A DNA stretch of 64,000 nt from an uncultured Ruegeria sp. (GCF_947504215.1 NZ_CANNGO010000010.1:62001-126000); one strand, 5' to 3'. Shown: positions 1 through 9,553, counted from the first letter of the stretch. Translations and numbers: made by a program. The notes: a model not told the origin generated them from the letters alone.

Positions 1-1146
1 CGCCACGGACGAGGCATGGCACAGACGGGTGCAGTGGTCGACGTTGTTGTGCTTGAAGCCCTGACGAATGAACTTCTGGAACAGATAGGCTTCTTCGTTG
101 GTGCATTTGGCCGAACCAAAGCCAGCGACGTTGCGCGGATCTTCATCACGCAGCGCTTTCAGCTTGGTGGCCGCCAGATCCATCACCTCTTCCCAGGTCG
201 CCTCGCGGAAATGAGTGCCCAGATTGCCCGGATTGACGTTCAACCCTTTGGCAGGCGCATCCTCACGCCGGATCAGAGGTTTGGTCAGGCGGTGTGGGTG
301 GTGGATATAGTCAAAGCCAAAGCGACCTTTGACACACAAGCGGCCTTCGTTTGCTGGGCCGTTAATGCCTTCGACATACTTGACCTTGCCGTCCTTGACC
401 TTCAGCGAAACCTTACAGCCGACGCCGCAGAACGGACAGACGCTTTCGGTTTCGCTATCGTAATCCTTGCTGTCCCCCTGCTGCTGATCGTCCAGCACAG
501 TGGCTGGCATCAACGCACCTGTCGGGCAGGCCTGAACACATTCACCACAGGCGACACAGGTCGAATCCCCCATCGGGTCGTTCTGGTCAAACACCACTTG
601 CGCCGTGTGTCCGCGACCGGCCATGCCGATCACGTCATTCACCTGCACGTCGCGACAAGCACGGACACAGAGGTTGCAGTTGATGCAGGCGTCCAGATTG
701 ACGCGCATTGCAACGTGGCTGTCATCCAGCAGAGGGATCTTCTCGGCCTTTTTCGCCGGGAAGCGACTGTCGCTTACATCGTTCAGCTTGGCCATATCCC
801 AGAAATGGCTGGATTTATCGTGCGCCTCTTCGGGTTGGTCGGCGACCAGCAATTCCATGACCATTGCGCGCGATTTCTCGGCCCGATCACTATCGGTTTT
901 TACCACCATTCCGTCCGCAGCCGGGCGAATGCACGAGGCGACCAGCGTGCGCTCGCCCTCCACCTCGACCATACAGGCGCGACAGTTGCCATCCGGTTTA
1001 TAGCCGGGTTGAGGCTTGTGACATAAGTGCGGGATCGTGAACCCCTGCCCCTTGGCGGCTTCCCAGATGGTCCAGCCCTCGGGCACGGTGACATCATCGC
1101 CGTTCAGGTTGAAGGTGACGGTTTTGTTCGGGCTTGCATCAAGCAT
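1..1146 (-). CDS. fdsA: NAD-dependent formate dehydrogenase alpha subunit (partial, C-terminus outside window)
   Basis: Molybdenum-containing catalytic subunit that oxidises formate to CO2 in the cytoplasm and feeds electrons to the FdsB/G diaphorase. The first 382 codons are visible. The order is a [2Fe-2S] domain (Cys42, 55, 58, 72), a ferredoxin-like part with two 4Fe-4S motifs (CINCNLC and CVACGEC), and the start of the bis-MGD domain (CPFCGVGC). The window edge falls just after CHASSVA; by alignment with known formate dehydrogenases its Cys (residue 376) is the molybdenum ligand, so this is a Cys and not a selenocysteine enzyme. The ATG is preceded by GGGAG and lies 13 bases after the fdsB stop, so the two genes are cotranscribed. 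Confidence 0.93.
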   Translation of the reverse strand, partial: MLDASPNKTVTFNLNGDDVTVPEGWTIWEAAKGQGFTIPHLCHKPQPGYKPDGNCRACMVEVEGERTLVASCIRPAADGMVVKTDSDRAEKSRAMVMELLVADQPEEAHDKSSHFWDMAKLNDVSDSRFPAKKAEKIPLLDDSHVAMRVNLDACINCNLCVRACRDVQVNDVIGMAGRGHTAQVVFDQNDPMGDSTCVACGECVQACPTGALMPATVLDDQQQGDSKDYDSETESVCPFCGVGCKVSLKVKDGKVKYVEGINGPANEGRLCVKGRFGFDYIHHPHRLTKPLIRREDAPAKGLNVNPGNLGTHFREATWEEVMDLAATKLKALRDEDPRNVAGFGSAKCTNEEAYLFQKFIRQGFKHNNVDHCTRLCHASSVA

Positions 1147-1159
1147 GGCTCTGTCTCCC

Positions 1160-2863
1160 TCAGATTTCGTCGGCGAAGTGTTTCATGACCAGGCGGATCG
1201 GGTTCGGGGCCGCCTGCCCCAGCCCGCAGATCGAGGCATCACCCATGACCTGACACAAATCTTCCAGCAGGTCCTGATCCCATTTGTCGGCCTGCATAAG
1301 CTTCACCGCCTTTTCGCAGCCTGCCCGGCAGGGTGTGCACTGACCGCAGCTTTCATCTTCGAAAAACCGCAGCATGTTCAGCGCCGCATCGCGGGCGGTG
1401 TCCTGATCTGACAGAACCACCACGGCAGCAGAGCCGATAAACGTGCCCAACGGCTGCAGCGTGTCAAAATCCAGTGGCACATCGTCGATGGATGCGGGCA
1501 GCAGGCCCGAAGACGGCCCACCCGGTTGATAGGCCTTGAAGGTCTGGCCCGCGGCCATACCTCCGGCGGCCTCGATCACGTCCAGAATGGTCGATCCTGC
1601 GGGCAGCAAGTAAACGCCCGGTTCGGCCACGCGGCCCGAGACCGAATAGCTGCGCAGACCCTTACGGCCATTCTTTTCGGTGCTGTTCAGGCATTCCGGC
1701 CCCTCGCGGCAGACCTTGGTGACCCAATAGAGCGTCTCGACATTGTGTACCAAGGTTGGACGATTGAAGACCCCCACCTGCGCCACGAACGGAGGGCGGT
1801 GACGCGGCAGGCCCTTTTTGCCCTCGATCGACTCGATCATCGCGGATTCTTCACCGCAGATATAGGCGCCAGCACCCCGGCGCAGATCGACATAACCTTT
1901 TTCAACGATCCCAGCCTCTTCCAACGCGGCAATCTCTCGACGCAGGATTTCCAGAACGGCCGGGTATTCGTCGCGCATGTAGATGAAGCAGGTCTCAGCC
2001 TCGACCGCCCATGCAGCGATCAGCATGCCTTCTAGAAAGACATGCGGCGTGCGCTCCAGATAATAGCGGTCTTTGAAGGTGCCGGGTTCGCCCTCATCGC
2101 CGTTCACCGCCAGATAGCGGGTACCTTCGTTCATGCGAACAAAGCCCCATTTCTTGCCCGAGGGGAAGCCAGCACCACCCAGACCGCGCAGGCCCGAGGC
2201 CAGGACGTCTTCCTGCACCTTCTCCCAGTCGCCGCTGTCGCGCAGCTCTTTCAGCTTGGCGTAGCCGCCGTTTTTCGCATACGCCGCGAAGGTTTCATAG
2301 TCGGGCAAATGCGCGTGGGTGTCACTGGCGGCAATCGCGGCCTTTACCTTTTCGGGGGTCGCGTGATCGATATGGTTGTGGCCAATCTCAAGCACCGGCG
2401 CCGTATCGCAGCGTCCCATGCAGGGCGCGCGGCGGACGCGCACCTGCGATGCATCCAACCCATCCTCGAGCGCCTTTTGCAACTGCTGGGCCCCAGCCAT
2501 TTCACAGGACAGGGAATCACAGACACGGATTGTCAGCGCAGGCGGAAGTGCCTCATCCTCTTTCACCACATCGAAATGGGCGTAGAAAGTGGCAGTCTCA
2601 TAGATCTCGGCCTGGCCCACGCGCATCTCGACGGCCAAAGCGGCGATGTGATCGGCGCTGATATGGCCGTGTGCGTCCTGAATCAGATGCAGGAATTCGA
2701 TCAGCAGGTCACGGCGGCGCGGGCGGTCGCCCAGCAGGCGCGATATCTCGGCCTGTGCCTCATCCGTGAACTGACGGCCTTTGGGCGTGTGCCGCCCTTT
2801 GCCTTTACCTGACTTCCAGACGCCCCTGGGTGCGCCTGATGGCTTGGTATCTAATGGTGCCAT
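1160..2863 (-). CDS. fdsB: Formate dehydrogenase fused gamma-beta subunit (NuoE-NuoF type diaphorase)
   Basis: Transfers electrons from the FdsA iron-sulfur chain to NAD+. The 567-residue protein is a fusion. An N-terminal NuoE-like thioredoxin-fold domain (about 30-175) has the [2Fe-2S] ligands Cys115, 120, 148 and 152. A NuoF-like domain follows with the FMN/NADH glycine-rich stretch GLRGLGGAGFPSGKKW (about 225-240) and the 4Fe-4S ligands Cys506, 509, 512 and 546. In some relatives (for example Rhodobacter capsulatus) the gamma and beta subunits are separate genes; the fused form is known from the Fdh1 type of Methylobacterium. A strong GGAGGG ribosome site precedes the ATG. It is the first gene of the fds pair, and fdsA follows after 13 bases. 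Confidence 0.92.
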   Translation of the reverse strand: MAPLDTKPSGAPRGVWKSGKGKGRHTPKGRQFTDEAQAEISRLLGDRPRRRDLLIEFLHLIQDAHGHISADHIAALAVEMRVGQAEIYETATFYAHFDVVKEDEALPPALTIRVCDSLSCEMAGAQQLQKALEDGLDASQVRVRRAPCMGRCDTAPVLEIGHNHIDHATPEKVKAAIAASDTHAHLPDYETFAAYAKNGGYAKLKELRDSGDWEKVQEDVLASGLRGLGGAGFPSGKKWGFVRMNEGTRYLAVNGDEGEPGTFKDRYYLERTPHVFLEGMLIAAWAVEAETCFIYMRDEYPAVLEILRREIAALEEAGIVEKGYVDLRRGAGAYICGEESAMIESIEGKKGLPRHRPPFVAQVGVFNRPTLVHNVETLYWVTKVCREGPECLNSTEKNGRKGLRSYSVSGRVAEPGVYLLPAGSTILDVIEAAGGMAAGQTFKAYQPGGPSSGLLPASIDDVPLDFDTLQPLGTFIGSAAVVVLSDQDTARDAALNMLRFFEDESCGQCTPCRAGCEKAVKLMQADKWDQDLLEDLCQVMGDASICGLGQAAPNPIRLVMKHFADEI

Positions 2864-2925
2864 AATGCCCTCCGATTGAGGTTTGGTCTCTCATCAGGTT
2901 AGCATATCGTCAAATCGCATATCAC

Positions 2926-2937
2926 TATCGCACGATA
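2926..2937. promoter_or_regulatory. Palindrome in the fds upstream region, possible LysR site
   Basis: TATCGCACGATA has perfect 5-base arms around a 2-base centre. It lies between fdsB and the neighbouring LysR gene, in an 85-base gap that also carries a second TATCG...ATA-like element about 20 bases away. Position and symmetry suit an operator for the adjacent LysR regulator. This is inference only. Confidence 0.35.
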
Positions 2938-2948
2938 ACGACAGGTTA

Positions 2949-3830
2949 TCACCGTAAAGACGCCACGACAGCGCGCAATGCCGCAACCGTCGGCAATTCG
3001 GGATCGCGCGTGAGGGTAGCCAGACAAATCGGTTTACTTACAACAGGATCGATCAGCGGCAGTACCTTCGTGCCTTTGAGTTCTCCCAACGCCCGCACCA
3101 GAACGCGGGGCACAACGGTTGCGGCCAGACCCTCGCGGGCCATAACCATCGACGCGGTAAATCCGCTGGTTTCTGCCACCACATGCGGATGAAGACCCTG
3201 TTCTGAAAATATCCGATCCAGAATGCGCCGATTCTGCATTTGCGGCTCCAGCAGGCTGATTGGAAAATCAGCCACCCGCGCCCAGGGAATCGGCCCGTTT
3301 TCATCCGTCATGTGCGCGGGGATCAGCAGGACATAGGTCTCTTCATACAAGGGCTGAACCTGACGCAGGTCGGTGCCGATACTATCGCCATACGTCACGC
3401 CAGCATCCAGACTGCCCTCGTCAAGCCGATGCTGAATGGCATTGGCTGACATGGTTTCGATCCGGGACAGGATGCGAGGATGGGCCTGCTGCAGCCGTTT
3501 GATCAAGCGGCCCGTAAATGCGGTCGCAGTGGGGATCACACCGAAAATCAGCGTGCCGGTGATTTCACCGCGGGTTGCCAAGACCTGCTGTTCCAGCGCT
3601 TTGGCATCGTCCAGAATGCGGCGTGCCCGGCGAACAATCATCTCGCCTTCTTCGGTCAGACCTTGAAACCGATTGGCGCGGCGCACGATCGACACACCCA
3701 ACCGATCTTCGAGATTGCGGATGCGCATCGAAAACGCGGGCTGAGATATCCCGCATTCCTCGGCCGCTTTGGCAAAGTGTCGGTGCCGCGCCAAAGCGCT
3801 GAGCAATTGCAGGTCGCGAATCTCGATCAC
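2949..3830 (-). CDS. LysR-family transcriptional regulator next to formate dehydrogenase
   Basis: A 293-residue LysR-type regulator. The winged helix-turn-helix is at residues 1-60 (LQLLSALARHRHFAKAAEE and then SQPAFSMRIRNLE). The rest is the two-lobed effector-binding domain, opening with TLIFGVIPTATAF. It lies upstream of fdsB on the same strand, with an 85-base gap that has palindromic sequence. By family knowledge it probably senses a small metabolite and controls fdsBA; the direct neighbour position supports this, but the ligand cannot be read from the sequence. Confidence 0.85.
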   Translation of the reverse strand: MIEIRDLQLLSALARHRHFAKAAEECGISQPAFSMRIRNLEDRLGVSIVRRANRFQGLTEEGEMIVRRARRILDDAKALEQQVLATRGEITGTLIFGVIPTATAFTGRLIKRLQQAHPRILSRIETMSANAIQHRLDEGSLDAGVTYGDSIGTDLRQVQPLYEETYVLLIPAHMTDENGPIPWARVADFPISLLEPQMQNRRILDRIFSEQGLHPHVVAETSGFTASMVMAREGLAATVVPRVLVRALGELKGTKVLPLIDPVVSKPICLATLTRDPELPTVAALRAVVASLR

Positions 3831-3900
3831 TCTGGGCCTCAGCGTGCTGACAGGTGGGGCAGGATAACCTTCTCTGGCTGCAGGAAAAGACCCTTATTGA

Positions 3901-4998
3901 TCAGGTGTTGAACAAGAAGTGCATCACGTCGCCGTCCTTGACGACATAACCTTTGCCTTCGGCCCGCATCTTGCCAGCCTCTTTGGCCCCCTGTTCCCCA
4001 TCGGCCGCGATATAGTCGTCATAAGCGATGGTTTCAGCGCGGATGAAGCCCTTTTCGAAATCACCATGAATGACACCAGCCGCCTGTGGCGCGACCGTTC
4101 CTGTCCGAATGGTCCACGCACGGGCCTCTTTCGGGCCAACAGTGAAATAGGTTTCCAGCTTGAGCAAATCGTAACCGGCGCGGATCAGGCGGTCAAGACC
4201 AGGTTCTTCCAGACCCATCTCCTCAAGGAACATCTGGGCTTCGTCCTCTTCCAGCAGGCTGATCTCTTCTTCGATCTTGGCGCTGATGATGACGTGAGAA
4301 TTGCCCTGTGCAGCGGCCATTTCAGCGACGCGGGTCGAATATTCATTTCCCTCCGCCGCTTCTTCTTCCGACACGTTGCAGACATAAAGCACAGGCTTTG
4401 TCGTCAGCAGCTGCAGCATCTTCCAGGCTTTTGAATCCTCATCGCTGACCTCGACCAGACGCGCGGGTCTGCCACTTTCCAGCATTGCCTGCGCTTCGGC
4501 CAACAGACGTTCCTGCTGCTGGGCTTCCTTGTCGTTGCCTTTAAGCTTGCGCACCAAGTTTGCGCGGCGTTTTTCAATACTTTCCAGATCCGCCAGCATC
4601 AGTTCAGTCTCGATGGTATCAGCATCTGCCACCGGATCGACGCGCCCGTCGACATGGGTCACATCACCATCTTCGAAACATCGCAGGACATGAGCTATTG
4701 CGTCGGTTTCGCGGATGTTGGCCAGAAACTGATTGCCCAGCCCTTCCCCCTGCGAGGCGCCTTTGACCAGACCTGCAATATCCACAAAAGTCATCCTTGT
4801 CGGGATGATCTGTTTCGAGCTTGCAATCGCCGCCAGCTTGTCCAGCCGATCATCAGGCACGGCCACGTCGCCCACATTGGGTTCAATCGTGCAGAACGGG
4901 AAATTCGCAGCCTGAGCGGCCGCGGTTTTGGTCAGCGCGTTGAAGAGGGTCGATTTGCCCACATTCGGCAAACCCACAATTCCCATTTTAAAGCCCAT
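3901..4998 (-). CDS. ychF: Redox-regulated ATPase YchF (Obg family)
   Basis: Ribosome-associated P-loop ATPase of the TRAFAC/Obg group. The P-loop GLPNVGKST is at residues 8-16, a [10 protein letters not shown] switch II follows, and the usual GTP-specificity NKxD is replaced by NVSE, as expected for the ATP-preferring YchF family. The C-terminal TGS domain ([16 protein letters not shown] to [11 protein letters not shown]) is complete. The protein is 365 residues. I chose the ATG at 4998 because CAGGAG lies 7 bases upstream and the protein then begins [12 protein letters not shown] as in relatives; a longer reading frame exists upstream but has no such support. Confidence 0.95.
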   Translation of the reverse strand: MGFKMGIVGLPNVGKSTLFNALTKTAAAQAANFPFCTIEPNVGDVAVPDDRLDKLAAIASSKQIIPTRMTFVDIAGLVKGASQGEGLGNQFLANIRETDAIAHVLRCFEDGDVTHVDGRVDPVADADTIETELMLADLESIEKRRANLVRKLKGNDKEAQQQERLLAEAQAMLESGRPARLVEVSDEDSKAWKMLQLLTTKPVLYVCNVSEEEAAEGNEYSTRVAEMAAAQGNSHVIISAKIEEEISLLEEDEAQMFLEEMGLEEPGLDRLIRAGYDLLKLETYFTVGPKEARAWTIRTGTVAPQAAGVIHGDFEKGFIRAETIAYDDYIAADGEQGAKEAGKMRAEGKGYVVKDGDVMHFLFNT

Positions 4999-5209
4999 GG
5001 TGGTCTCCTGATGCCATTCGCGGCTGCTTCTAGGCAGGTCAGGCTCAATGCGCAAGCGGTTGGCAGGCAACACTCAATTGAGCCTGTTTGGACACATCAC
5101 AATAATGTTCGGTAGTTTTCGATGCTTGTGTGCTTGTGTAAATCTGAAAATGCGCTTTAAAGTCACCACTTAGCGAACGACATCAACAACAAATTGCGTA
5201 TAGATTGAT

Positions 5210-5698
5210 ATGAAGACACTCCTTTTAGTTTCCGCTGTGGCCATTGGCGCCGCGACCGCTGCGCCTGCGCAATCCATCATATTTGGCGCTGGATATGCAG
5301 ATTATTCGGACAGTATGTCCGAGGATCAGGCTATTTTGTCCCTGGAATACCAACACAGTCCCTTTCATCAAGCGACGCGGTTCAGTGCCACCTGGGGTGC
5401 TGCTTTGTCGGTCGACGCTGATGGCGACACACATATTGGCGCTGGGCTGATCGGCGTCTATACGCTGGGTGATCGCTGGTTTGTCGAGGGCAGCGTCATG
5501 CCCGGGTATTATGACGAAGGAAATGATCTGAACGATCTGGGCGGTAGCTTTCAGATCCGCAGCCTGCTGGGCCTTGGCTATACCTTGAACAGCGGCAACA
5601 AGATTTCGGTCGCGGTGACACATAAATCCAATGCCAGCACCCAGGACGAAAATCCCGGGGTGAACGCTCTTTTGCTGCGGTATCATTACGCGTTCTAA
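5210..5698 (+). CDS. PagL-like lipid A 3-O-deacylase (acyloxyacyl hydrolase family)
   Basis: A 162-residue outer-membrane beta-barrel protein with a clear signal peptide (MKTLLLVSAVAIGAATAAPA, then Q). The last 30 residues carry the PagL pattern: His138-x-Ser140-Asn141-Ala and a final aromatic strand ending LRYHYAF. In the PagL family His and Ser are catalytic and the enzyme removes the 3-O acyl chain from lipid A in the outer membrane. The residue 12 after Ser, a Glu in Pseudomonas PagL, is Asn152 here, so the charge relay may differ. It stands alone between ychF (divergent) and trpA. Confidence 0.72.
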   Translation: MKTLLLVSAVAIGAATAAPAQSIIFGAGYADYSDSMSEDQAILSLEYQHSPFHQATRFSATWGAALSVDADGDTHIGAGLIGVYTLGDRWFVEGSVMPGYYDEGNDLNDLGGSFQIRSLLGLGYTLNSGNKISVAVTHKSNASTQDENPGVNALLLRYHYAF

Positions 5699-5777
5699 TC
5701 CATTCGCAACGAGGCGGGATTGATTTTCGGTCAAAGTTTCTGCACATCAGGTCCAAACCTGTTTGCAAGGACATCTG

Positions 5778-6569
5778 ATGAGCCGTATCGACGCAAAGTT
5801 TGCCGCACTGAAAGCCGAGGGCAAAAAAGCCTTTGTCGCCTATATCATGGCCGGAGACCCTGACTATGAAACCTCGCTTGAAGTGGTCAAGGGTTTGCCG
5901 GGGGCTGGTGTCGATGTGATCGAGCTGGGCTTGCCCTTCACCGATCCAATGGCCGATGGCCCCACGATTCAACTGGCGGGACAACGCGCATTGGACGGCG
6001 GCATGACGTTGCAGCGCACGTTGGATTTGGCGCGCACCTTCCGTGAGACCGACGACACCACGCCGATTGTTTTGATGGGATATTACAATCCAATCTATAG
6101 CCGCGGCGTTGATACGTTCCTTACGGATGCAAAAGCTGCCGGTATCGACGGGCTGATTGTTGTCGACCTGCCACCTGAAGAAGATGACGAGCTGTGCCTG
6201 CCTGCACAGGCCGCCGGATTGAACTTCATCCGTCTGGCGACACCAACAACAGATGACAAGCGCCTGCCCCGTGTTTTGCAGAACACGTCAGGCTTTGTTT
6301 ATTACGTGTCCATCACGGGTATTACCGGCGCGGCCGAGGCAGAAGCTCAGGATGTCGGACCCGAGGTTGCGCGGATCAAATCGCAGACCGACCTGCCAGT
6401 AATCGTCGGATTCGGCATCAATACACCGGAAAAGTCACGTACCATTGCAAGTGTGGCAGATGGGGCTGTTGTGGGCTCGGCCATTGTCGGTCAAATCGGG
6501 GCCGGAAAGCCGGTCGCCGAAGTGCTAGAGTTTGTGAAGACCCTATCTGACGGAGCTCACTCGGCCTAA
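5778..6569 (+). CDS. trpA: Tryptophan synthase alpha chain
   Basis: Splits indole-3-glycerol phosphate to indole and glyceraldehyde 3-phosphate and channels indole to TrpB. It is a complete TIM barrel of 263 residues. [14 protein letters not shown] carries the catalytic Glu, the second catalytic Asp is in [12 protein letters not shown], and the phosphate loops are GFGI and GSAIV. The ATG at 5778 is chosen over a TTG 15 bases earlier because AAGGA lies 7 bases before it. It is not beside trpB, which lies 6.6 kb away on the other strand. A strong intrinsic terminator follows. Confidence 0.96.
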   Translation: MSRIDAKFAALKAEGKKAFVAYIMAGDPDYETSLEVVKGLPGAGVDVIELGLPFTDPMADGPTIQLAGQRALDGGMTLQRTLDLARTFRETDDTTPIVLMGYYNPIYSRGVDTFLTDAKAAGIDGLIVVDLPPEEDDELCLPAQAAGLNFIRLATPTTDDKRLPRVLQNTSGFVYYVSITGITGAAEAEAQDVGPEVARIKSQTDLPVIVGFGINTPEKSRTIASVADGAVVGSAIVGQIGAGKPVAEVLEFVKTLSDGAHSA

Positions 6570-6601
6570 GCCCCTAACAACAACTTCAAACGCTTCTTTA
6601 G

Positions 6602-6633
6602 CCGCAGTTTGCCTCAGGCCAGCTGCGGTTTTT
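6602..6633 (+). terminator. Rho-independent terminator after trpA
   Basis: CCGCAG pairs with CTGCGG, with an inner GCC-TCA-GGC pairing in the loop, followed at once by TTTTT. It lies 32 bases past the trpA stop. Confidence 0.85.
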
Positions 6634-6666
6634 GATATCCAGACAGCGTTGCGGCTGGTCGAGAAA

Positions 6667-6689
6667 ATTGGTAACAAAACCTAACCAAT
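6667..6689. promoter_or_regulatory. ATTGGT...ACCAAT inverted repeat before lldD
   Basis: ATTGGT and ACCAAT arms are separated by 11 bases and end 19 bases before the lldD ATG. The half-sites match those of FadR/GntR-type regulators such as PdhR and LldR, but the spacing is 11 and not the usual 3, so the assignment is weak. Confidence 0.3.
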
Positions 6690-6708
6690 ATCATCAAGGC
6701 CGTGTGCA

Positions 6709-7875
6709 ATGCCCGTCATCACCACAATCGAAGACCTGAAACGCATCTACCAACGCCGCGTCCCCCGGATGTTCTATGACTACGCCGAAAGCGGAAGCTG
6801 GACGGAACAAACGTTTCGGGAAAACACCTCGGACTTCGAGAAGATTCGCCTGCGCCAGCGGATCGCAGTGGATATGGCCGGGCGTTCAACGGCGTCTCAG
6901 ATGATTGGCGAGGACGTTTCGATGCCCGTGGCGCTTGCGCCTGTGGGCCTGACCGGGATGCAGCACGCCGATGGTGAAATGAAAGCTGCCAAAGCCGCTG
7001 AGGAGTTCGGCGTGCCCTTTACCCTTTCAACAATGTCGATCAATTCGATCGAAGATGTGGCAGGCCACACCGACAAACCGTTCTGGTTTCAGTTGTACAC
7101 TATGAAAGACGAAGACTATGTCAGCCGTCTGATCCAACGCGCCAAGGATGCAAAATGTTCGGCGCTGGTGATTACGCTGGACCTGCAGATCTTGGGGCAA
7201 CGTCACAAGGACCTAAAAAACGGGTTGTCCGCCCCGCCGAAACTGACCGCAAAAACCATCGCAAACCTGATGACCAAATGGGCTTGGGGCATTGAGATGC
7301 TCGGGGCCCATCGACGAGAGTTCGGAAACATAGTGGGCCATGCCGAAGGCGTCTCGGACGCTTCATCGCTGGGCGCATGGACAGCAGAGCAGTTTGATCC
7401 AAGCCTGGATTGGACCAAGGTGGAAAAACTGATGGAACAATGGGGTGGTAAGGTCATTCTGAAAGGAATACTGGACGCCGAGGATGCCAAGATGGCGGCA
7501 AAACTGGGTGCTGATGCCATTGTTGTTTCGAACCATGGCGGTCGCCAGTTGGACGGTGCACTTAGTTCGATCCGCATGCTGCAGGAAATCCTGGATGCAG
7601 TCGGAAGCGACGTTGAGGTACACATGGACAGCGGAATCCGGTCCGGGCAGGACGTGCTGAAGGCGTTAGCTTTGGGGGCCAAAGGCACATATATCGGCCG
7701 CGCATTTGTCTATGGTTTAGGCGCTATGGGGCAAAAAGGCGTGACCACCGCGCTCGAGGTGATCGAAAAGGAACTAGACACCACGATGGCCCTGTGCGGT
7801 GAGCGAAACGTGGGCGATCTGGGGCGGCACAATCTGCTGATCCCGGAAGATTTTGGCGGGCGCTGGCAGGATTGA
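6709..7875 (+). CDS. lldD: FMN-dependent L-lactate dehydrogenase / alpha-hydroxy-acid oxidase
   Basis: Oxidises L-lactate (or a similar 2-hydroxy acid) to the keto acid and passes electrons to the respiratory chain. The 388-residue protein spans the whole FMN-dependent alpha-hydroxy-acid dehydrogenase fold. It has FYDYAESGSW near the N-terminus, the flavin contacts ALAPVGLTGM and STMSINSIEDV, the catalytic His in SNHGGRQLDGA, and the phosphate-binding DSGIRSGQD and IGRAFVYGLG. It stands alone between the trpA terminator and rplY. The exact substrate within the family cannot be read from sequence; L-lactate is the most common. Confidence 0.88.
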   Translation: MPVITTIEDLKRIYQRRVPRMFYDYAESGSWTEQTFRENTSDFEKIRLRQRIAVDMAGRSTASQMIGEDVSMPVALAPVGLTGMQHADGEMKAAKAAEEFGVPFTLSTMSINSIEDVAGHTDKPFWFQLYTMKDEDYVSRLIQRAKDAKCSALVITLDLQILGQRHKDLKNGLSAPPKLTAKTIANLMTKWAWGIEMLGAHRREFGNIVGHAEGVSDASSLGAWTAEQFDPSLDWTKVEKLMEQWGGKVILKGILDAEDAKMAAKLGADAIVVSNHGGRQLDGALSSIRMLQEILDAVGSDVEVHMDSGIRSGQDVLKALALGAKGTYIGRAFVYGLGAMGQKGVTTALEVIEKELDTTMALCGERNVGDLGRHNLLIPEDFGGRWQD

Positions 7876-7947
7876 TCTGTCTTTGCGTCTGAGCGGCTAA
7901 AAATCGCTTTTCAAACCCAGTGAATCAAGCTATGGACGCCGCTTCAC

Positions 7948-7976
7948 GCGGGCATACAGCCTTGGAGGATGCCCGC
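7948..7976 (+). promoter_or_regulatory. Leader hairpin before rplY
   Basis: Perfect 8-base arms GCGGGCAT and ATGCCCGC enclose a 13-base loop and end 20 bases before the rplY ATG. There is no T-run after it, so it is not a terminator for lldD. L25 is known to control its own translation in Escherichia coli; whether this hairpin does something similar is inference. Confidence 0.45.
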
Positions 7977-7996
7977 CCTAACATTGGAGATATATC

Positions 7997-8650
7997 ATGG
8001 CTGGTGAGATTCCTGATCTCGTAGCTCTGGAACGGACGGGGACAGGCAAGGGCGCCGCTCGTCAAACACGCCGCCACGGCATGGTTCCGGGCGTTGTATT
8101 TGGTGGCGACAAAGACCCGCTGGCAATCCAGATCCCGTTCAACGAACTATTCAAGCGCCTGAAAGCGGGTCGGTTCAAGTCGACGCTGTGGAACCTGAAG
8201 GTTGACGGTCACGAAGACGTTCGCGTTATCTGCCGCGACGTTCAGCGTGATGTCGTCAAAGATCTGCCGACACACCTGGACCTGATGCGCCTGCGCCGGA
8301 CCACCAAGATCGCGCTGTTCATCCCGGTTGAGTTTATCAACGAAGAAGAAGCTCCCGGCGTCAAGAAGGGCGGCGTTGTGACCGTTGTCCGTCCTGAAGT
8401 TGAGTTGGTTTGCACAGCAGGCGAGATCCCTGAAAAGATCACCGTTGATCTGACCGGCATGAACATCAACGACGTTGCGACCATTTCGTCTGTTGAGCTG
8501 CCAGCTGGCACCAAGCCGACCATCGACCGTGATTTCGTGATCGCCAACATCTCGGCACCGACAGGTCTGGCGACAGACGACGATGAAGAAGGTGAAGATG
8601 AAGTCGCAGCTGACGAAGTCGAAGTCGTCGGACAGGAAGAAGAAGAATAA
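7997..8650 (+). CDS. rplY: 50S ribosomal protein L25 / general stress protein Ctc
   Basis: Binds 5S rRNA in the large ribosomal subunit. The 217-residue long (Ctc/TL5) form has an N-terminal L25 domain (about 1-95, with [20 protein letters not shown]), a C-terminal beta domain (about 96-185) and a very acidic tail ([20 protein letters not shown] onward). A TTGGAGA ribosome site lies about 7 bases before the ATG. It is followed by a strong terminator and then pth, the usual partner of rplY in alphaproteobacteria. Confidence 0.95.
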   Translation: MAGEIPDLVALERTGTGKGAARQTRRHGMVPGVVFGGDKDPLAIQIPFNELFKRLKAGRFKSTLWNLKVDGHEDVRVICRDVQRDVVKDLPTHLDLMRLRRTTKIALFIPVEFINEEEAPGVKKGGVVTVVRPEVELVCTAGEIPEKITVDLTGMNINDVATISSVELPAGTKPTIDRDFVIANISAPTGLATDDDEEGEDEVAADEVEVVGQEEEE

Positions 8651-8678
8651 ATCCGGATACCACTATCCAGATTTTCTA

Positions 8679-8707
8679 ACGGGGCTCTTTTCAGAGCCCC
8701 GTTTTTT
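8679..8707 (+). terminator. Rho-independent terminator after rplY
   Basis: ACGGGGCTCT pairs fully with AGAGCCCCGT around a TTTC loop, followed by TTTTTG. It lies about 30 bases past the rplY stop, so rplY and pth need not share one transcript. Confidence 0.93.
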
Positions 8708-8869
8708 GTTGCAACTTCGATGATCAACGCAGTTTTGCCTAATCGGTTTCTTCGGCCAAGCCATAGATGGCCGTAAATCATCCCGTGATTTTCAAACCGG
8801 CCCATCTGGATTTTCGAACGAAATCCGGGCATGAGGGGGCAGACGAACTTTGACCCGTGGGGCAGCACA

Positions 8870-9553
8870 ATGAAACTATTTGTCGGACTGGGAAATCCGG
8901 GGCAGAAATATGCCCGGAACCGGCACAATATTGGTTTCATGGCCTTGGACCAAATTGCCGAGGATCACGGGTTTGGCCCATGGAAATCAAAGTTTCAGGG
9001 CGACATCGCAGAAGGTCGGTTGGGCACTGAGAAAGTCCTGCTGCTGAAGCCGCAAACCTTCATGAACCGTTCGGGTCAGTCAGTGGGCGAAGCGATGCGT
9101 TTCTACAAGCTCGACTCAACCGACGTGACAGTTTTTCACGACGAATTGGACCTTATCCCCGGCAAGGTGCGTGTTAAGGCCGGTGGTGGTCATGCCGGGC
9201 ACAATGGCTTGCGTTCCATCCACGAGCATATCGGCGCGGCCTATGACCGGGTTAGGTTGGGTATCGGGCACCCTGGTCGAAAAGAAATGGTCTCACCCTA
9301 TGTGCTTAGTGATTTTGCGAAGTCCGAGGGCGACTGGCTAAGCGAAGTATTGCGCGGTGTTTCGGACGGCGCCAATCATTTGGCACAGGATGAAGGCGGG
9401 AAATTCATGAACGCCGTCGCCTTGCGCACAGCACCGGCGCGGTCATCTAAGACCCCTTCGCCCGCCAAAACCGATCCTAAACCTGAAGCAAAGCCAGAAC
9501 CGCTGAGCGACGATCGTTCAACCATGCAGAAGCTTCTGGACAAGTTCAAATAG
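8870..9553 (+). CDS. pth: Peptidyl-tRNA hydrolase
   Basis: Releases tRNA from peptidyl-tRNA that has dropped off ribosomes. The core is complete: [18 protein letters not shown] holds Asn10 and the catalytic His20, then [23 protein letters not shown] with the catalytic Asp, and [13 protein letters not shown]. After about residue 180 there is a roughly 45-residue low-complexity tail rich in Pro, Lys, Glu and Ser, longer than the Escherichia coli enzyme. The ATG at 8870 is chosen because the conserved [11 protein letters not shown] begins there; a start 39 bases upstream would add 13 unrelated residues. Confidence 0.95.
   Translation: MKLFVGLGNPGQKYARNRHNIGFMALDQIAEDHGFGPWKSKFQGDIAEGRLGTEKVLLLKPQTFMNRSGQSVGEAMRFYKLDSTDVTVFHDELDLIPGKVRVKAGGGHAGHNGLRSIHEHIGAAYDRVRLGIGHPGRKEMVSPYVLSDFAKSEGDWLSEVLRGVSDGANHLAQDEGGKFMNAVALRTAPARSSKTPSPAKTDPKPEAKPEPLSDDRSTMQKLLDKFK

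Noticed and set aside
16-1026. 336-codon open frame on the plus strand
   Set aside because: Antisense to fdsA, whose iron-sulfur and molybdenum-site motifs are unmistakable.
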